Source: Chryseobacterium sp. Leaf405
Lineage (GTDB): Bacteria; Bacteroidota; Bacteroidia; Flavobacteriales; Weeksellaceae
Length of the DNA stretch: 64,000 nt
NCBI RefSeq assembly: GCF_001425355.1
Contig: NZ_LMQN01000005.1
Location: 1 to 64,000 of the forward strand
Reading direction: 5' to 3'
Shown here: in pieces, positions 17,322 to 26,039 of the stretch
Position numbering within the stretch: the stretch's first letter is position 1
Layout of the letters: each line of letters opens with the position of its first letter
Notes under the pieces: generated by a model
The model's input: only the letters and a program-made list of their open reading frames with translations
The model's database searches: none
Told to the model about the DNA's origin: nothing
Position numbers and translations under genes: made by a program

Positions 17322-18545
17322 CATTTTTCTGATAATCAGTTCTGTAGAATTTGGTTTATTGGACACAAATTTCTCCGCATTCTCAGACATTGACTGTAAA
17401 GTTTCGTTATTATTTAAAAGAAACAGAATAAAGTCTGTTGCAATTCCTTCTTTCTCAAACGATCTTCCTCCGTCAGCCAAAATTAACTCATCAGCTTCCG
17501 GGTTTTTTCTGTAATGGTTCCCGAAAATAACAGGCACTCCAAAAGTCGCAGCTTCCAGAATATTATGCAATCCGGCATCATGAAAACCTCCGCCTACAAC
17601 CGCAATATCTGCATAAGAATATAGTTTCGACAGCAAGCCAATACTGTCAATAATTAACATCTGATATTGTTCAAGTGGCTTTTCTACACTTTGAATTTCA
17701 CTATACAAAACGGCATCAGGAAACATTTCTTTTAATCCATTGACTCTTTTTAAATCGTGGGGAGCAACGATCAGTTTTGCGTAGGGATTTGCTGCAAAAA
17801 TTTCATTTAAAATAATCTCTTCCGACTTCCAGGAACTCCCAAATACAACCGTTTGTTTTCCGTCTACAAAATCACTGATAAAATCTATATGATTATTACG
17901 ATTTCTTAATTGTTTTACCCGATCAAATCTTGTATCTCCGGTTACAGAAGATTTCGTTAAACCGACACTTTTAGCCAAAGCAAAAGACATTTCAGTCTGA
18001 TGAAAAAACCAGTCGACATTATTCTGCAATTGTTTTACAAACCATTTTCCGTAAGAAGTAAAGAAAGATTGCCTTTCATAAAACAAGGCCGAAATCACAT
18101 ACGTTTTGGCTCCTTTATTTTTTAATTCCTTCAAAAGATGATACCAATAATCATACTTCACCGTAAAAAATAGTTCAACCGTAAAGTGCGACACAAATTC
18201 TTTTACAATTGATTTTTTATCGAAAGATAAATAACAGATTACATCTGCTATATTTTTCTTTTTAACAACATTCTCATACCCCGAGGGAGAAAAGAAAGTA
18301 ATCAAAATTTTATGGGTAGGAAATCTCTCTTTTAACTGCTCTAAAACCGGTGATCCCTGTTCATATTCACCCAAACTTGCAGCATGCATCCAAATCACTT
18401 TATCAGATGTAGAGAAAGCAGATTTTACTTTTTGTAAAGATTCTTTTCGTCCTTCAACGCCTTTTTTAGTTTTATCATTAAACAGCGAGAAAACCTTCAT
18501 CCCGAAGATAAGCAAACTGACGAATATGTTATACAGGAAAGACAT
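17313..18545 (-). CDS. waaA: 3-deoxy-D-manno-octulosonic acid (Kdo) transferase
   Basis: This 410-residue GT30 enzyme adds Kdo to lipid A precursor at the inner membrane. It has an N-terminal anchor (about 3-21) and the family block WMHAASLGEYEQGSPVL, in which Glu60 is the expected catalytic base. ILITFFSPSGYENV, the nucleotide-sugar half with VIFGSSWKSEE, IVAPHDLKR, ADIAVVGGGFHDAGLHNILEAATFGVPVIFGNHYRKNPEA are all typical. It is located 3 bases after an uncharacterised membrane gene. LPS in this organism is therefore expected to carry Kdo. Confidence 0.95.
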   Translation of the reverse strand: MSFLYNIFVSLLIFGMKVFSLFNDKTKKGVEGRKESLQKVKSAFSTSDKVIWMHAASLGEYEQGSPVLEQLKERFPTHKILITFFSPSGYENVVKKKNIADVICYLSFDKKSIVKEFVSHFTVELFFTVKYDYWYHLLKELKNKGAKTYVISALFYERQSFFTSYGKWFVKQLQNNVDWFFHQTEMSFALAKSVGLTKSSVTGDTRFDRVKQLRNRNNHIDFISDFVDGKQTVVFGSSWKSEEIILNEIFAANPYAKLIVAPHDLKRVNGLKEMFPDAVLYSEIQSVEKPLEQYQMLIIDSIGLLSKLYSYADIAVVGGGFHDAGLHNILEAATFGVPVIFGNHYRKNPEADELILADGGRSFEKEGIATDFILFLLNNNETLQSMSENAEKFVSNKPNSTELIIRKMLS

Positions 18546-18548
18546 ATG

Positions 18549-19058
18549 TTAGCTTTTCATTATACCTCTAAAAAACTGAATTCCGCCAAAAATTACAGCA
18601 CCATAAGCGATAACACCACCACTGCCGCTGCTTAAAGAAACCAAAGTAACAATTAAGCCACCAGCAAACCATAACCCGCCATATAAAACATCTTTGCTAG
18701 CTTGTTTTTTATCCATTTGCTCTAACATGGCAATAGCGTTTCTTCTTTGTCTTTCTGCATGTAATTTGTCTTCATCGCTTTTTTCTAAAATATTAATCTT
18801 AGAATTATAATATTCGGTGTAATCTTTTACTCCTTTGCTTTGAAAAAAACCATTTTCAATTTCTGAGATCGTTTTTCCTTTACTTTGAGTAAATTCAGAA
18901 AGAATATTTTCCATCTGTTCGTTAATTGGAACATTTCTCTTTTTTAATTCAGACAACGAAAGAATGACTTCTTCTTCATCATAATTTTTCCAGTTGACTA
19001 ATACTTCGGACAAGTTTCCATTTTTTGTTTGTGTAATTTCTAGTAGAGTTTTTTTCAT
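18549..19058 (-). CDS. uncharacterised protein with C-terminal membrane hairpin
   Basis: This 169-residue protein has a charged, helical, presumably cytoplasmic N-terminal part (residues 1-115, with SLSELKKRNVPI and a coiled segment near 95-115, KLHAERQRRNAIAMLEQMDKK). Two closely spaced membrane helices follow, at about 122-140 (LYGGLWFAGGLIVTLVSLSSG) and 145-163. I cannot name a family. It lies 3 bases upstream of waaA and 50 bases downstream of a DUF1648 membrane protein, and may be co-transcribed with both. Confidence 0.7.
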   Translation of the reverse strand: MKKTLLEITQTKNGNLSEVLVNWKNYDEEEVILSLSELKKRNVPINEQMENILSEFTQSKGKTISEIENGFFQSKGVKDYTEYYNSKINILEKSDEDKLHAERQRRNAIAMLEQMDKKQASKDVLYGGLWFAGGLIVTLVSLSSGSGGVIAYGAVIFGGIQFFRGIMKS

Positions 19059-19108
19059 TGGTTATTAATTGAAATATTATTTTTTATCATTAATGATTTT
19101 CGCTTTAA

Positions 19109-19576
19109 TCATTTAAATTGTGCAGTAATTATAAAAACAGCCATTACACTTACTAAAACTGATAAAATTGCTGTTGTCATTTTAATCTTTGGTTTTACAT
19201 TTTCATCAAATGAATATCTGAACATATAATCCTGAGTATTCAGGAAAATCATCATCAGTAAAGTATAAATCCATCTGATAAAGATATTCATGATAAGAAA
19301 CTGTATCCATTTGTTTTCAGGTATAATTTTTACGGGAAAATTAGCAGATTCAGGATCTCGTACGACATAAGCAAAAAGTATAAAAAATGCAGTTCCCAAA
19401 ACAGGCATCAGAAAAAAATATTTCTTACTTCCGAAATTGTCTGCTTTGCCGTCAAAATCAAAATGAACAGGAATGGTCTGAGGCAGAGTTTTATAATGTT
19501 TTACTGTAAACCACCACAAAAAAACAAGCAATCCAAAATTAAAAATATCAAAAATTGCAAAGAGAATATTTTCCAT
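19109..19576 (-). CDS. DUF1648 domain membrane protein
   Basis: This 155-residue protein has four membrane segments and the DUF1648 hallmark LPQTIPVHFDFDGKADNFGS followed by KKYFFLMPVLG (about residues 31-60). The DUF1648 region occurs alone or in SdpI-like immunity/signalling proteins, and its molecular role here is unknown. It is 18 bases downstream of the NlpC/P60 gene. No promoter box is evident at its own start, so it may belong to that transcript. Confidence 0.8.
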   Translation of the reverse strand: MENILFAIFDIFNFGLLVFLWWFTVKHYKTLPQTIPVHFDFDGKADNFGSKKYFFLMPVLGTAFFILFAYVVRDPESANFPVKIIPENKWIQFLIMNIFIRWIYTLLMMIFLNTQDYMFRYSFDENVKPKIKMTTAILSVLVSVMAVFIITAQFK

Positions 19577-19594
19577 TTCAAATTGGGTTTTTAT

Positions 19595-20311
19595 TTAAAT
19601 TATACTTTTAATAACTCTTAATTTATGTGTGTGTTTATTCAGTTCTTTATTAAAAATTCCTGTAGAATCGAGTGTGTCAATTCTTACTTTCCCGGAAGCA
19701 TGAATGATCTTTTGGTTGTCAAGCATAATTCCAACATGGATAATTTTGCCTTCAGGATTTTCAAAAAAAGCCAAATCACCCAGCTGACTTTCTTCCACAA
19801 AACTTAAAGATTCACCGACCTCAATTTGTTGAGATGTATCTCTTGGTAATTTTATATTATGAACTTTGTAAACCAATTGTGTAAACCCCGAGCAGTCGAC
19901 TGCAAAGAAACTTTTTCCGCCCCACAAATAAGGGACATTTAAAAACTCTTTTGCTGTCATAGCGATACTTTCACGCACATCGTGACTTCTTCGTGAAGCC
20001 ACCACAGGAAATTCTACTTCCGAACCCATCGAAAGCAGTGTTTTTCCATCATTCATTATTACAGAAGCGAAATCTTCCGTGACAACCGTAACTTTTCGCT
20101 TTGCCAGATCTTCGTCTGTTACAGGTTTTAATTGTTTCGTATCCATCCAACCTTCATAGCCATCGTAATGCATTTTTATTTTGGTCCAGTTTTTATTCAC
20201 TTCCAAAATATCTGCACTTTCGCCGAACAATATTTCCGTAACAATTTCTGCTCTGTCAGAACCTTCTGCACGCACGGGAGCCACTGTAACAATACAAATT
20301 CCTTTATTCAT
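19595..20311 (-). CDS. C40 (NlpC/P60) peptidase with SH3-type N-terminus
   Basis: This 238-residue protein has two small SH3-like regions (about 1-60 and 70-105, the first with EGWMDTKQL), then an NlpC/P60 domain. The catalytic set is visible as Cys140 (VDCSGF), His192 (IHVGI) and His204 (IHASG), with PYLWGG before it. Enzymes of this type hydrolyse gamma-D-Glu-diamino acid bonds in cell-wall peptides. No signal peptide is seen, so it may act in the cytoplasm on recycled muropeptides, as dipeptidyl-peptidase VI does. That role is inference. Confidence 0.88.
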   Translation of the reverse strand: MNKGICIVTVAPVRAEGSDRAEIVTEILFGESADILEVNKNWTKIKMHYDGYEGWMDTKQLKPVTDEDLAKRKVTVVTEDFASVIMNDGKTLLSMGSEVEFPVVASRRSHDVRESIAMTAKEFLNVPYLWGGKSFFAVDCSGFTQLVYKVHNIKLPRDTSQQIEVGESLSFVEESQLGDLAFFENPEGKIIHVGIMLDNQKIIHASGKVRIDTLDSTGIFNKELNKHTHKLRVIKSII

Positions 20312-20317
20312 CTTATA

Positions 20318-20395
20318 AATTTAGAGATTAAGAAATTTAGGAATTAAGAAAATCACATGCTTTTTAATTTCTAAATCTCTGAATTCTTTAATCTT
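20318..20395. repeat. imperfect inverted AT-rich microrepeat
   Basis: AATTTAGAGATTAAGAAATT (from 20318) and the partly complementary TTAATTTCTAAATCTCTGAA (from 20364) face each other across a short loop in the spacer between the O-methyltransferase and the peptidase genes. The 16-mer TTTAGAGATTAAGAAA recurs at 31871-31886. It could fold as a weak terminator. Confidence 0.45.
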
Positions 20396-20399
20396 TTAC

Positions 20400-21047
20400 T
20401 TACTTTCTTCTCAGAAAATTCAGTCCGTCACGCAAAGGTAAAATAAGATTTTCAAAATCAGCGTCTTTGGCGATCAAATCATTGAGCCCCTTAATAACCT
20501 GTGTAGACTTCTGCTTTGGGTTTTCTTCCAACACTTTTCCATACCAGAGAACATTATCAAACATCACTACTGAACCCGATTTTGTTCTTGGTTTTATTAA
20601 TTTGAAATATTCTGCATAATTTTCTTTATCAGCATCGATGAAAACCAAATCAAAAAATTCATCTGTTTCCTTCAAAAACTCTTTAGCATCCTGAAGTTTA
20701 AAATCAATCTGATTTGAATATTCACTTTCAGCAAAATATTTTTTAGGAAGATACGCTAAATCTTCATTTACATCTAACGTAGTAATTTTTCCGTCCTTTG
20801 CTAAACCTGCACTCAGACAAAGTGTAGCATATCCTGTAAAAGTTCCTATTTCCAGGATATTTTTCGGCTGCATCATTTGAGAAATTATGGTTAATAATCT
20901 TCCCTGCTGATACCCGGAAATCATGTGTGGCTGCGTTGTTTTCTGGTAAGTTTCCCTTCTCAGTTTTCTAAGAATTTCAGGCTCCGAGGAAGCGTGTGTT
21001 TCCAAATACCTGTCCATTTCGGGATTCTTCTCTTCAAAAAAGCTCAT
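20400..21047 (-). CDS. class I SAM-dependent O-methyltransferase
   Basis: This 215-residue enzyme belongs to the catechol/caffeoyl-CoA-like O-methyltransferase group. The SAM-binding motif ILEIGTFTGYATLCLS is at about 57-72. ITTLDVNED and the metal-site block DLVFIDADKENYAEYF (near 130-145) follow, and VMFDNVLWYGKV is the third. The N-terminal EPEILRKLRRET...ISGYQQGRLL segment is also typical. The natural substrate is not known. It is preceded by a TAAATTTG promoter element and probably has its own transcript. Confidence 0.88.
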   Translation of the reverse strand: MSFFEEKNPEMDRYLETHASSEPEILRKLRRETYQKTTQPHMISGYQQGRLLTIISQMMQPKNILEIGTFTGYATLCLSAGLAKDGKITTLDVNEDLAYLPKKYFAESEYSNQIDFKLQDAKEFLKETDEFFDLVFIDADKENYAEYFKLIKPRTKSGSVVMFDNVLWYGKVLEENPKQKSTQVIKGLNDLIAKDADFENLILPLRDGLNFLRRK

Positions 21048-21066
21048 TCTTCAAATTTTAATCGTT

Positions 21067-21074
21067 CAAATTTA
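21067..21074 (-). promoter_or_regulatory. -7 promoter element for the O-methyltransferase
   Basis: TAAATTTG on the minus strand matches TAnnTTTG, 19 bases upstream of the ATG. No -33 box is clear. Confidence 0.5.
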
Positions 21075-21141
21075 CTTAAATATAAGCAAATAGAGCGGAA
21101 AAATCATTACTCCAACTGATAAAAAATCTGCATGGTAATTA

Positions 21142-21155
21142 CCGTAAAAATACGG
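21142..21155. promoter_or_regulatory. perfect inverted repeat upstream of a small gene
   Basis: CCGTA-AAAA-TACGG is a perfect 5-bp inverted repeat. It ends 24 bases before the TACATTTG promoter element, just beyond the expected -33 region. Its place suggests an operator, but no regulator is known. Confidence 0.4.
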
Positions 21156-21179
21156 ATGTTTTCGCACTCCATATAGTTA

Positions 21180-21187
21180 TACATTTG
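21180..21187 (+). promoter_or_regulatory. -7 promoter element of the small gene
   Basis: TACATTTG matches TAnnTTTG and lies 33 bases before the ATG at 21221. Because it spans 21185, a TTG start there would sit inside the promoter, which supports the later ATG. Confidence 0.6.
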
Positions 21188-21220
21188 CAAAGAAGGGTAA
21201 GAACACTAAACAAAAATAAA

Positions 21221-21376
21221 ATGAATGCCGGGGAAAAACAAATTAAAAAAGAGTATCAAAAGAGCATCTCACCGAAAGATAAGCTCAGTTCTTCTTTGAA
21301 AAAAACTAAGCCAGGAATATCCAATTCATTTTTTCAGCGAATTATTTCATTATTGAAAAAAGAAGAATTAATTTGA
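21221..21376 (+). CDS. small basic protein of 51 residues
   Basis: The ATG at 21221 gives a 51-residue, Lys/Ser-rich protein with no signal peptide, no cysteine and a possible amphipathic C-terminal helix (FFQRIISLLKKEEL). It has a TACATTTG promoter element, a palindrome upstream and a strong terminator 7 bases past the stop, so it looks like a genuine single-gene unit. I do not recognise it. A small regulatory or nucleic-acid-binding protein would fit the charge, but that is a guess. Confidence 0.5.
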   Translation: MNAGEKQIKKEYQKSISPKDKLSSSLKKTKPGISNSFFQRIISLLKKEELI

Positions 21377-21383
21377 TTAAAAA

Positions 21384-21408
21384 AAATCCCGAATCGCTTC
21401 GGGATTTT
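21384..21408 (+). terminator. bidirectional terminator
   Basis: AAAATCCCGAA-TCG-CTTCGGGATTTT folds with A and T runs on both sides. It lies between the small gene (plus) and the OmpA lipoprotein (minus) and can serve both convergent transcripts. Confidence 0.85.
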
Positions 21409-21432
21409 ATATATATAGAAAAAGAGTTTTCC

Positions 21433-22266
21433 TTATTTCTTGGGAGTAATATCCATTAATTTCATGAACTCATCCAATTTAGGCATAATGATGATTTCTG
21501 TTCTTCTGTTTTCAGCTCTTCCGGAAACACTCATGTTTGTCGCTTTAGGATTGTATTCAGAACGTCCACCCGCTGTAATTCTTGCAGGATCTACACCGAA
21601 TTGAGACTGTAAAACCTTAGCCACCGCAGTACCTCTCAATGCAGAAAGATCCCAGTTGTCTTTTGGTAAAGTGGCAGAAGCCAATGCTACGTTATCTGTA
21701 TTACCTTCAATCAATACAGAATATTTATCGTAATCGTTAATTACTTTAGCAACTTTTCCTAGCACTTCCTGAGCTGCAGGTAAAACGTTATAATCGCCTG
21801 TTTTGTACAACATTTTGTCTGAAAGAGAAATCATTACCACTCCTTTCAATACTTTTACCTGAACATCACCGTCAGCTACGTTATCCAAAGATCTTTTTAG
21901 TTTGTTTGATAAAGCCAAGTTCAAGCTGTCGTTTTTAGCATTGCTTGAAATTAACTGCTTGATATAAGAATTAGAAGAATTGATCTCTCCCACTAACTTA
22001 TCAATATTTGCAGAACTTTTCCCTGTGTTTGATAAACAAGCATCAAGTGAAGATTTTAAAGCATCATGTTGACTTTTAAGTAAATTATTCTCACTTGTTA
22101 AAGATGAATTCTGAGATCTCAGATCCTGAATTTCTCTTTGTCTTTCGCCCACATTTTCAATACATTGCTTGTAGTTTGAGCTCAATGCGTCATATTGCTT
22201 TTTGCTGATACAAGACGTCATTCCCAGCGCCATTGCAGAAACTGCTAACATTTTTAAAAATTTCAT
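21433..22266 (-). CDS. OmpA-family lipoprotein
   Basis: This 277-residue protein has a lipoprotein signal (GMTSC, Cys19), a coiled-coil region at about 25-75 (REIQDLRSQNSSLTSENNLLK) and a C-terminal OmpA-like peptidoglycan-binding domain. The domain carries VLIEGNTDNVAL, NWDLSALRG (Asp that contacts diaminopimelate) and SGRAENRRTEIII (Arg). It should tether the outer membrane to peptidoglycan. It has a TACCTTTG promoter element and is divergent from tilS. Confidence 0.9.
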   Translation of the reverse strand: MKFLKMLAVSAMALGMTSCISKKQYDALSSNYKQCIENVGERQREIQDLRSQNSSLTSENNLLKSQHDALKSSLDACLSNTGKSSANIDKLVGEINSSNSYIKQLISSNAKNDSLNLALSNKLKRSLDNVADGDVQVKVLKGVVMISLSDKMLYKTGDYNVLPAAQEVLGKVAKVINDYDKYSVLIEGNTDNVALASATLPKDNWDLSALRGTAVAKVLQSQFGVDPARITAGGRSEYNPKATNMSVSGRAENRRTEIIIMPKLDEFMKLMDITPKK

Positions 22267-22287
22267 AAATAATCATTTTTAGACGAC

Positions 22288-22295
22288 CAAAGGTA
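22288..22295 (-). promoter_or_regulatory. -7 promoter element for the OmpA lipoprotein
   Basis: TACCTTTG on the minus strand matches TAnnTTTG, 21 bases upstream of the ATG, in an 85-base divergent spacer shared with tilS. Confidence 0.55.
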
Positions 22296-22321
22296 ACAAA
22301 ATTCATTTTAATTATATGGAT

Positions 22322-22329
22322 TATCTTTG
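22322..22329 (+). promoter_or_regulatory. -7 promoter element for tilS
   Basis: TATCTTTG matches TAnnTTTG and lies 22 bases upstream of the tilS ATG. Confidence 0.6.
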
Positions 22330-22351
22330 CACAAAGAAATTCTCAACATAG

Positions 22352-23683
22352 ATGTTGAAAAAATTAAGTTTTAAAAATCAATTACAGAATCTTATTCACC
22401 AAACAGAAAATGAAACCTTTCTTTTGGCGGTGAGCGGCGGTGCCGATTCTATGGTTTTGGCGTATCTGTTTAATGAATTACGAGATTCGGGATATAAATT
22501 TCAGGTTGCGCATATCAATTATCATCTTCGTGAGGAAGATTCTGATTTAGATCAAAAAGTAGTTCAGGATTTTTGCAAAAAGAATGATATTAAATTTCAT
22601 TTATATGAAGTTTCCGAAAAAGATCAAAAACCGGAAAATTCCATTCAGCTTTGGGCGAGAGAACTACGATATAATTTCTTTAAACAAATTCAGGAACAGG
22701 AAAATCTGGAATTTTTAGTAACTGCTCACCATTTGAATGATCAGTTGGAAACATTTATCATTAATCTTTCCAAAGCGGCCGGAATTAACGGTTTGAGTGG
22801 AATTCCTGCGAATGACAATAATATTCTGAGACCTTTGTTAAATTTTACAAAAGAAGAAATCTACGAATTAGCAAAAGAAAATGAAATTGAATATCGAGAA
22901 GATCTTTCCAACAAAAAAAGTGATTATTTAAGAAATAAAATCAGAAATGAAATCGTTCCGAAGTTATTGGAAACGAATGAACATTTCTTAGATAATTTTA
23001 AAAAAAGCAGTTCTTATCTCAATCAAACTAAAGATTTTGTTCAGCAACAGATTCAGGAAATAGAAAATCGATCGACCACATTTAACAAGTACCACAAAAT
23101 TTTATCAAAAAAACAACTCAATCAGGAAAGCGATTTTGTCAAATTTGAGATCTTGAAAAAGTATGGTTTTAACCAAGAAGAGGAAATTTCGAAAATTTTT
23201 AAAGCTGAAAAAGGAAGTTCTTTTTTTTCAAAAGATTATCAATTGATTATTGATCGAGATGAATTGATTTTAAAAACAAAAACCGAAGATGAAGAGCAAA
23301 ATTGGGAGAAAGAAATCCTTTTAATTGAAAATTTTAACTTTTCGGAAAACCAAATCACAATTAATCTCGAAGATAATATTGAAGACATTGAAGAAATCAA
23401 TAAGGACTTTGAATGGGATTTTGATGCCGAAAAACTTCATTTCCCACTGCGATTGAGAAGGCAAACAGATGGTGACGAATTTTATCCGATTGGATTTTCA
23501 GGTAAAAAGAAAGTTTCTAAGTTTTTTAGGGACGAAAAATTATCTATTTTAGCGAGGCAAAAAATCTGGCTCCTGACTGACAGCGAAAATTCTGTACTAG
23601 GAATTGTTCCTTACAGACAAGACAGAAGAAATTCTAAGGATGAGAATACGCAAAAGATTCTCAAAATTTATAATAAAAAGTAA
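22352..23683 (+). CDS. tilS: tRNA(Ile)-lysidine synthase
   Basis: This 443-residue N-type ATP pyrophosphatase converts C34 of the CAU-anticodon tRNA-Ile to lysidine so that it reads AUA. The PP-loop AVSGGADSM has SGGADS at residues 28-33. QVAHINYHLREEDSD, TAHHLNDQLETFIINLSKAAGINGLSGIP and the DLSNKKSDYLRNKIRNEIVP segment are all TilS-specific. The C-terminal domain ends with FPLRLRRQTDGDEFYPIGFSGKKKVSKFF. Two bases separate its stop from the dsbD start, so they share a transcript. Confidence 0.95.
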   Translation: MLKKLSFKNQLQNLIHQTENETFLLAVSGGADSMVLAYLFNELRDSGYKFQVAHINYHLREEDSDLDQKVVQDFCKKNDIKFHLYEVSEKDQKPENSIQLWARELRYNFFKQIQEQENLEFLVTAHHLNDQLETFIINLSKAAGINGLSGIPANDNNILRPLLNFTKEEIYELAKENEIEYREDLSNKKSDYLRNKIRNEIVPKLLETNEHFLDNFKKSSSYLNQTKDFVQQQIQEIENRSTTFNKYHKILSKKQLNQESDFVKFEILKKYGFNQEEEISKIFKAEKGSSFFSKDYQLIIDRDELILKTKTEDEEQNWEKEILLIENFNFSENQITINLEDNIEDIEEINKDFEWDFDAEKLHFPLRLRRQTDGDEFYPIGFSGKKKVSKFFRDEKLSILARQKIWLLTDSENSVLGIVPYRQDRRNSKDENTQKILKIYNKK

Positions 23684-23684
23684 A

Positions 23685-25751
23685 ATGAAATTTAGAAACT
23701 GGTTTTTATTAATTCTGCTATTTTTAACAACGGCAATTAATGCACAAATCAAAAATCCTGTAAAATTTAAATTTACAATCAACGAATTAGGCGATAATCA
23801 ATACGAAGCCGTTTTGAATGCCACAATGGAAAGTGGTTGGCATATTTATTCCAAAGATATTCCGGAAGATACAGGAATTCCTACTGACTATAAAGTTTCA
23901 GGAAAAAATATCGAACTGATCGGAAAATTTACAGAAACAGGAAAAAAACATGAAGAATTTTCTGAAGCTTTTGGCGGAAAGATTATTTTTTACTCCAATT
24001 CTGCAGGTTTCAAGCAAAAATTCAAGCTAAAAGATGGAACAAAGCCGAGCGATGTTGTTGCTGAAATTACCTATCAGACTTGCGACGACAGAGTTTGTTT
24101 GGCCCCCAATACACTAGAATTTAACAAACAAGTCACTCCAAAAGGTACGGCCGAAGAAATAAAAACAGAGACTGCAAAAGATTCTGTAATAACTCCGGCT
24201 ACGACTGAACCCATTGTTGCAAATCCTGCAAAAGGAGAAGTTATTGTAAAAGCAACGACGAAACTTGATCCAAAAAACTTAAAAATAGAGTCTATTAATT
24301 TCCAGAAACCATTGACTGATTGCGGAACAGGTTCTACAAAAGTTGAGGAAAATTACTGGACGTATTTATTCTTAGGATTTATCGGTGGATTAATTGCATT
24401 GTTGACTCCATGCGTGTTCCCAATGATCCCATTAACGGTTTCGTTTTTCACAAAAGGAAATAAAAACAAAGCAAAAGGAAAGAGAGATGCATTAATTTAC
24501 GGATTTTTCATCCTATTAATTTTTGTACTTTTAAGCGTTCCTTTCCATATTATCGATGGAATTGCAGGAAATATTTTTAACGAAATTTCTACAAGTGTTT
24601 GGCTGAATATTGCATTCTTTATTATATTCATTTTCTTCGCAGGAAGCTTCTTCGGATACTACGACATTACGTTACCAAGTTCTATTGCCAATAAATCTTC
24701 AAAAGCAGAAGAAGCTGGTGGAATCATAGGAATTTTCTTCATGGCATTAACGCTGGTAATTGTTTCTTTCTCTTGTACAGGTCCGATTTTAGGGAGTTTA
24801 TTGGGAAGTGCAGTAACAGGCTCGGCAAACGTACCGATGTTGTTGACATTTGCTTTGGCCGGTTTCGGGTTGGCTTGGGCGATTATTTTCGGATTGTTGG
24901 CTCTATTCCCGCAAGCTTTACAAAGTCTTCCAAAATCAGGAGGTTGGATGAATACAGTGAAAGTAGTTTTAGGTTTTGTGGAATTGGCTTTAGCCTTAAA
25001 ATTCTTATCAAAAGCAGATTTGGTTTCTAAAACTTTCTTAATTAAAAGAGAGCTTTTCATCGCCATATGGATTGTGGTTGCGATTGGATTGGCTATTTAT
25101 TTATTTGGATTAATTAAATTTCCTCACGACGATAAAAAACCAAAAATTTCTATTACGAGAAAAATTCTAGGAGTATTGGGAATTGGTTTTGTTATTTATT
25201 TGATTCAGGGATTAATTCCTGCTGAACGTCCGAAACTGCAATTATTAAGCGGAATTTTACCTCCGTTAAATGTTAGTTATTTCCACGACGAAAAAGACGG
25301 AATTTTAGGAATGCATCCCGAGCACGATTTCTTTACAGCGATTGAATTAGCAAAAAAAGAAAATAAGCCTGTCTTAATTGACTTCACAGGTTATGGTTGC
25401 GAAAACTGTAGAAAAATGGAAGAATTTGTTTGGAGCGAACCGGATATTTTACCAATTCTACAAAACGATATTGTATTAGCCTCTCTTTATGTTGATGACA
25501 AAGAAGAACTTCCCGAAGATCAAAAAACGAAGATTGATTTAGGAGAAGGACAAGTAAAAAAAGTTAAAACAATTGGCGACCGATGGAGTTTGTTCCAACA
25601 GGTGAATTTCAATAATAATTCTCAGCCGCACTATGTTTTAATTACACCAGACGGAAAAGTAATTAACAGCCCGGTTTCCGGTTATATGCCAAAAGCCGAT
25701 TTCAAGAAATTTCTGGAATGTGGCGTAAATTATTACAAAAAAAATAAATAA
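23685..25751 (+). CDS. dsbD: thiol:disulfide interchange protein DsbD
   Basis: The start at 23685 gives a signal peptide (cleavage after INAQ) and 688 residues; an upstream in-frame start would bury it. Three modules are visible: a periplasmic N-terminal domain with Cys133 and Cys138 (TCDDRVC), an eight-helix membrane domain with Cys243 (LTPCVFPMIP) and Cys364 (SCTGPILG), and a C-terminal thioredoxin domain with Cys572-Cys575 (YGCENCRKM). It carries electrons from cytoplasmic thioredoxin to the periplasm. It lies 1 base after tilS and has a terminator behind it. Confidence 0.94.
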   Translation: MKFRNWFLLILLFLTTAINAQIKNPVKFKFTINELGDNQYEAVLNATMESGWHIYSKDIPEDTGIPTDYKVSGKNIELIGKFTETGKKHEEFSEAFGGKIIFYSNSAGFKQKFKLKDGTKPSDVVAEITYQTCDDRVCLAPNTLEFNKQVTPKGTAEEIKTETAKDSVITPATTEPIVANPAKGEVIVKATTKLDPKNLKIESINFQKPLTDCGTGSTKVEENYWTYLFLGFIGGLIALLTPCVFPMIPLTVSFFTKGNKNKAKGKRDALIYGFFILLIFVLLSVPFHIIDGIAGNIFNEISTSVWLNIAFFIIFIFFAGSFFGYYDITLPSSIANKSSKAEEAGGIIGIFFMALTLVIVSFSCTGPILGSLLGSAVTGSANVPMLLTFALAGFGLAWAIIFGLLALFPQALQSLPKSGGWMNTVKVVLGFVELALALKFLSKADLVSKTFLIKRELFIAIWIVVAIGLAIYLFGLIKFPHDDKKPKISITRKILGVLGIGFVIYLIQGLIPAERPKLQLLSGILPPLNVSYFHDEKDGILGMHPEHDFFTAIELAKKENKPVLIDFTGYGCENCRKMEEFVWSEPDILPILQNDIVLASLYVDDKEELPEDQKTKIDLGEGQVKKVKTIGDRWSLFQQVNFNNNSQPHYVLITPDGKVINSPVSGYMPKADFKKFLECGVNYYKKNK

Positions 25752-25771
25752 AACTTTAAAAATATTATTAT

Positions 25772-25803
25772 AAAACTCATGTCGAAAGGCGTGAGTTTTT
25801 TTA
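25772..25803 (+). terminator. intrinsic terminator of tilS-dsbD
   Basis: AAACTCATG and CGTGAGTTT pair (one G-T) around TCGAAAGG, followed by a T run. It lies 20 bases past dsbD. Confidence 0.8.
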
Positions 25804-25827
25804 TTCTCCAACCATTTTTTAAAACAG

Positions 25828-25841
25828 AAAATCATGATTTT
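25828..25841. promoter_or_regulatory. 14-bp perfect palindrome in the dsbD-exbD spacer
   Basis: AAAATCATGATTTT is a perfect palindrome in the 288-base gap before the orphan exbD. It could be an operator, though AT richness makes chance palindromes common. The rest of the gap is AT-rich, with no gene seen. Confidence 0.3.
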
Positions 25842-26039
25842 AAAAATTTATTATTAAAAAATCACAAAACCTTGTCGTTTTAGAAATGCTAAGTTCCTTT
25901 TTATATTAAAAGCGAAATAATTTTAAAAAATTATTATCATTTTTAATTTTTAGGTATAAACTTTGATGTGCTTTTTAAACAGAGTTAGTAAATTCTTAAT
26001 ATTTACAAAAAAAGCCTTTAAAATTTAAAAAACTAAGAG

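Noticed and set aside
24659..25066. A 135-codon antisense frame inside dsbD
   Set aside because: It lies opposite the conserved membrane domain of DsbD, whose cysteines and helices are clear.
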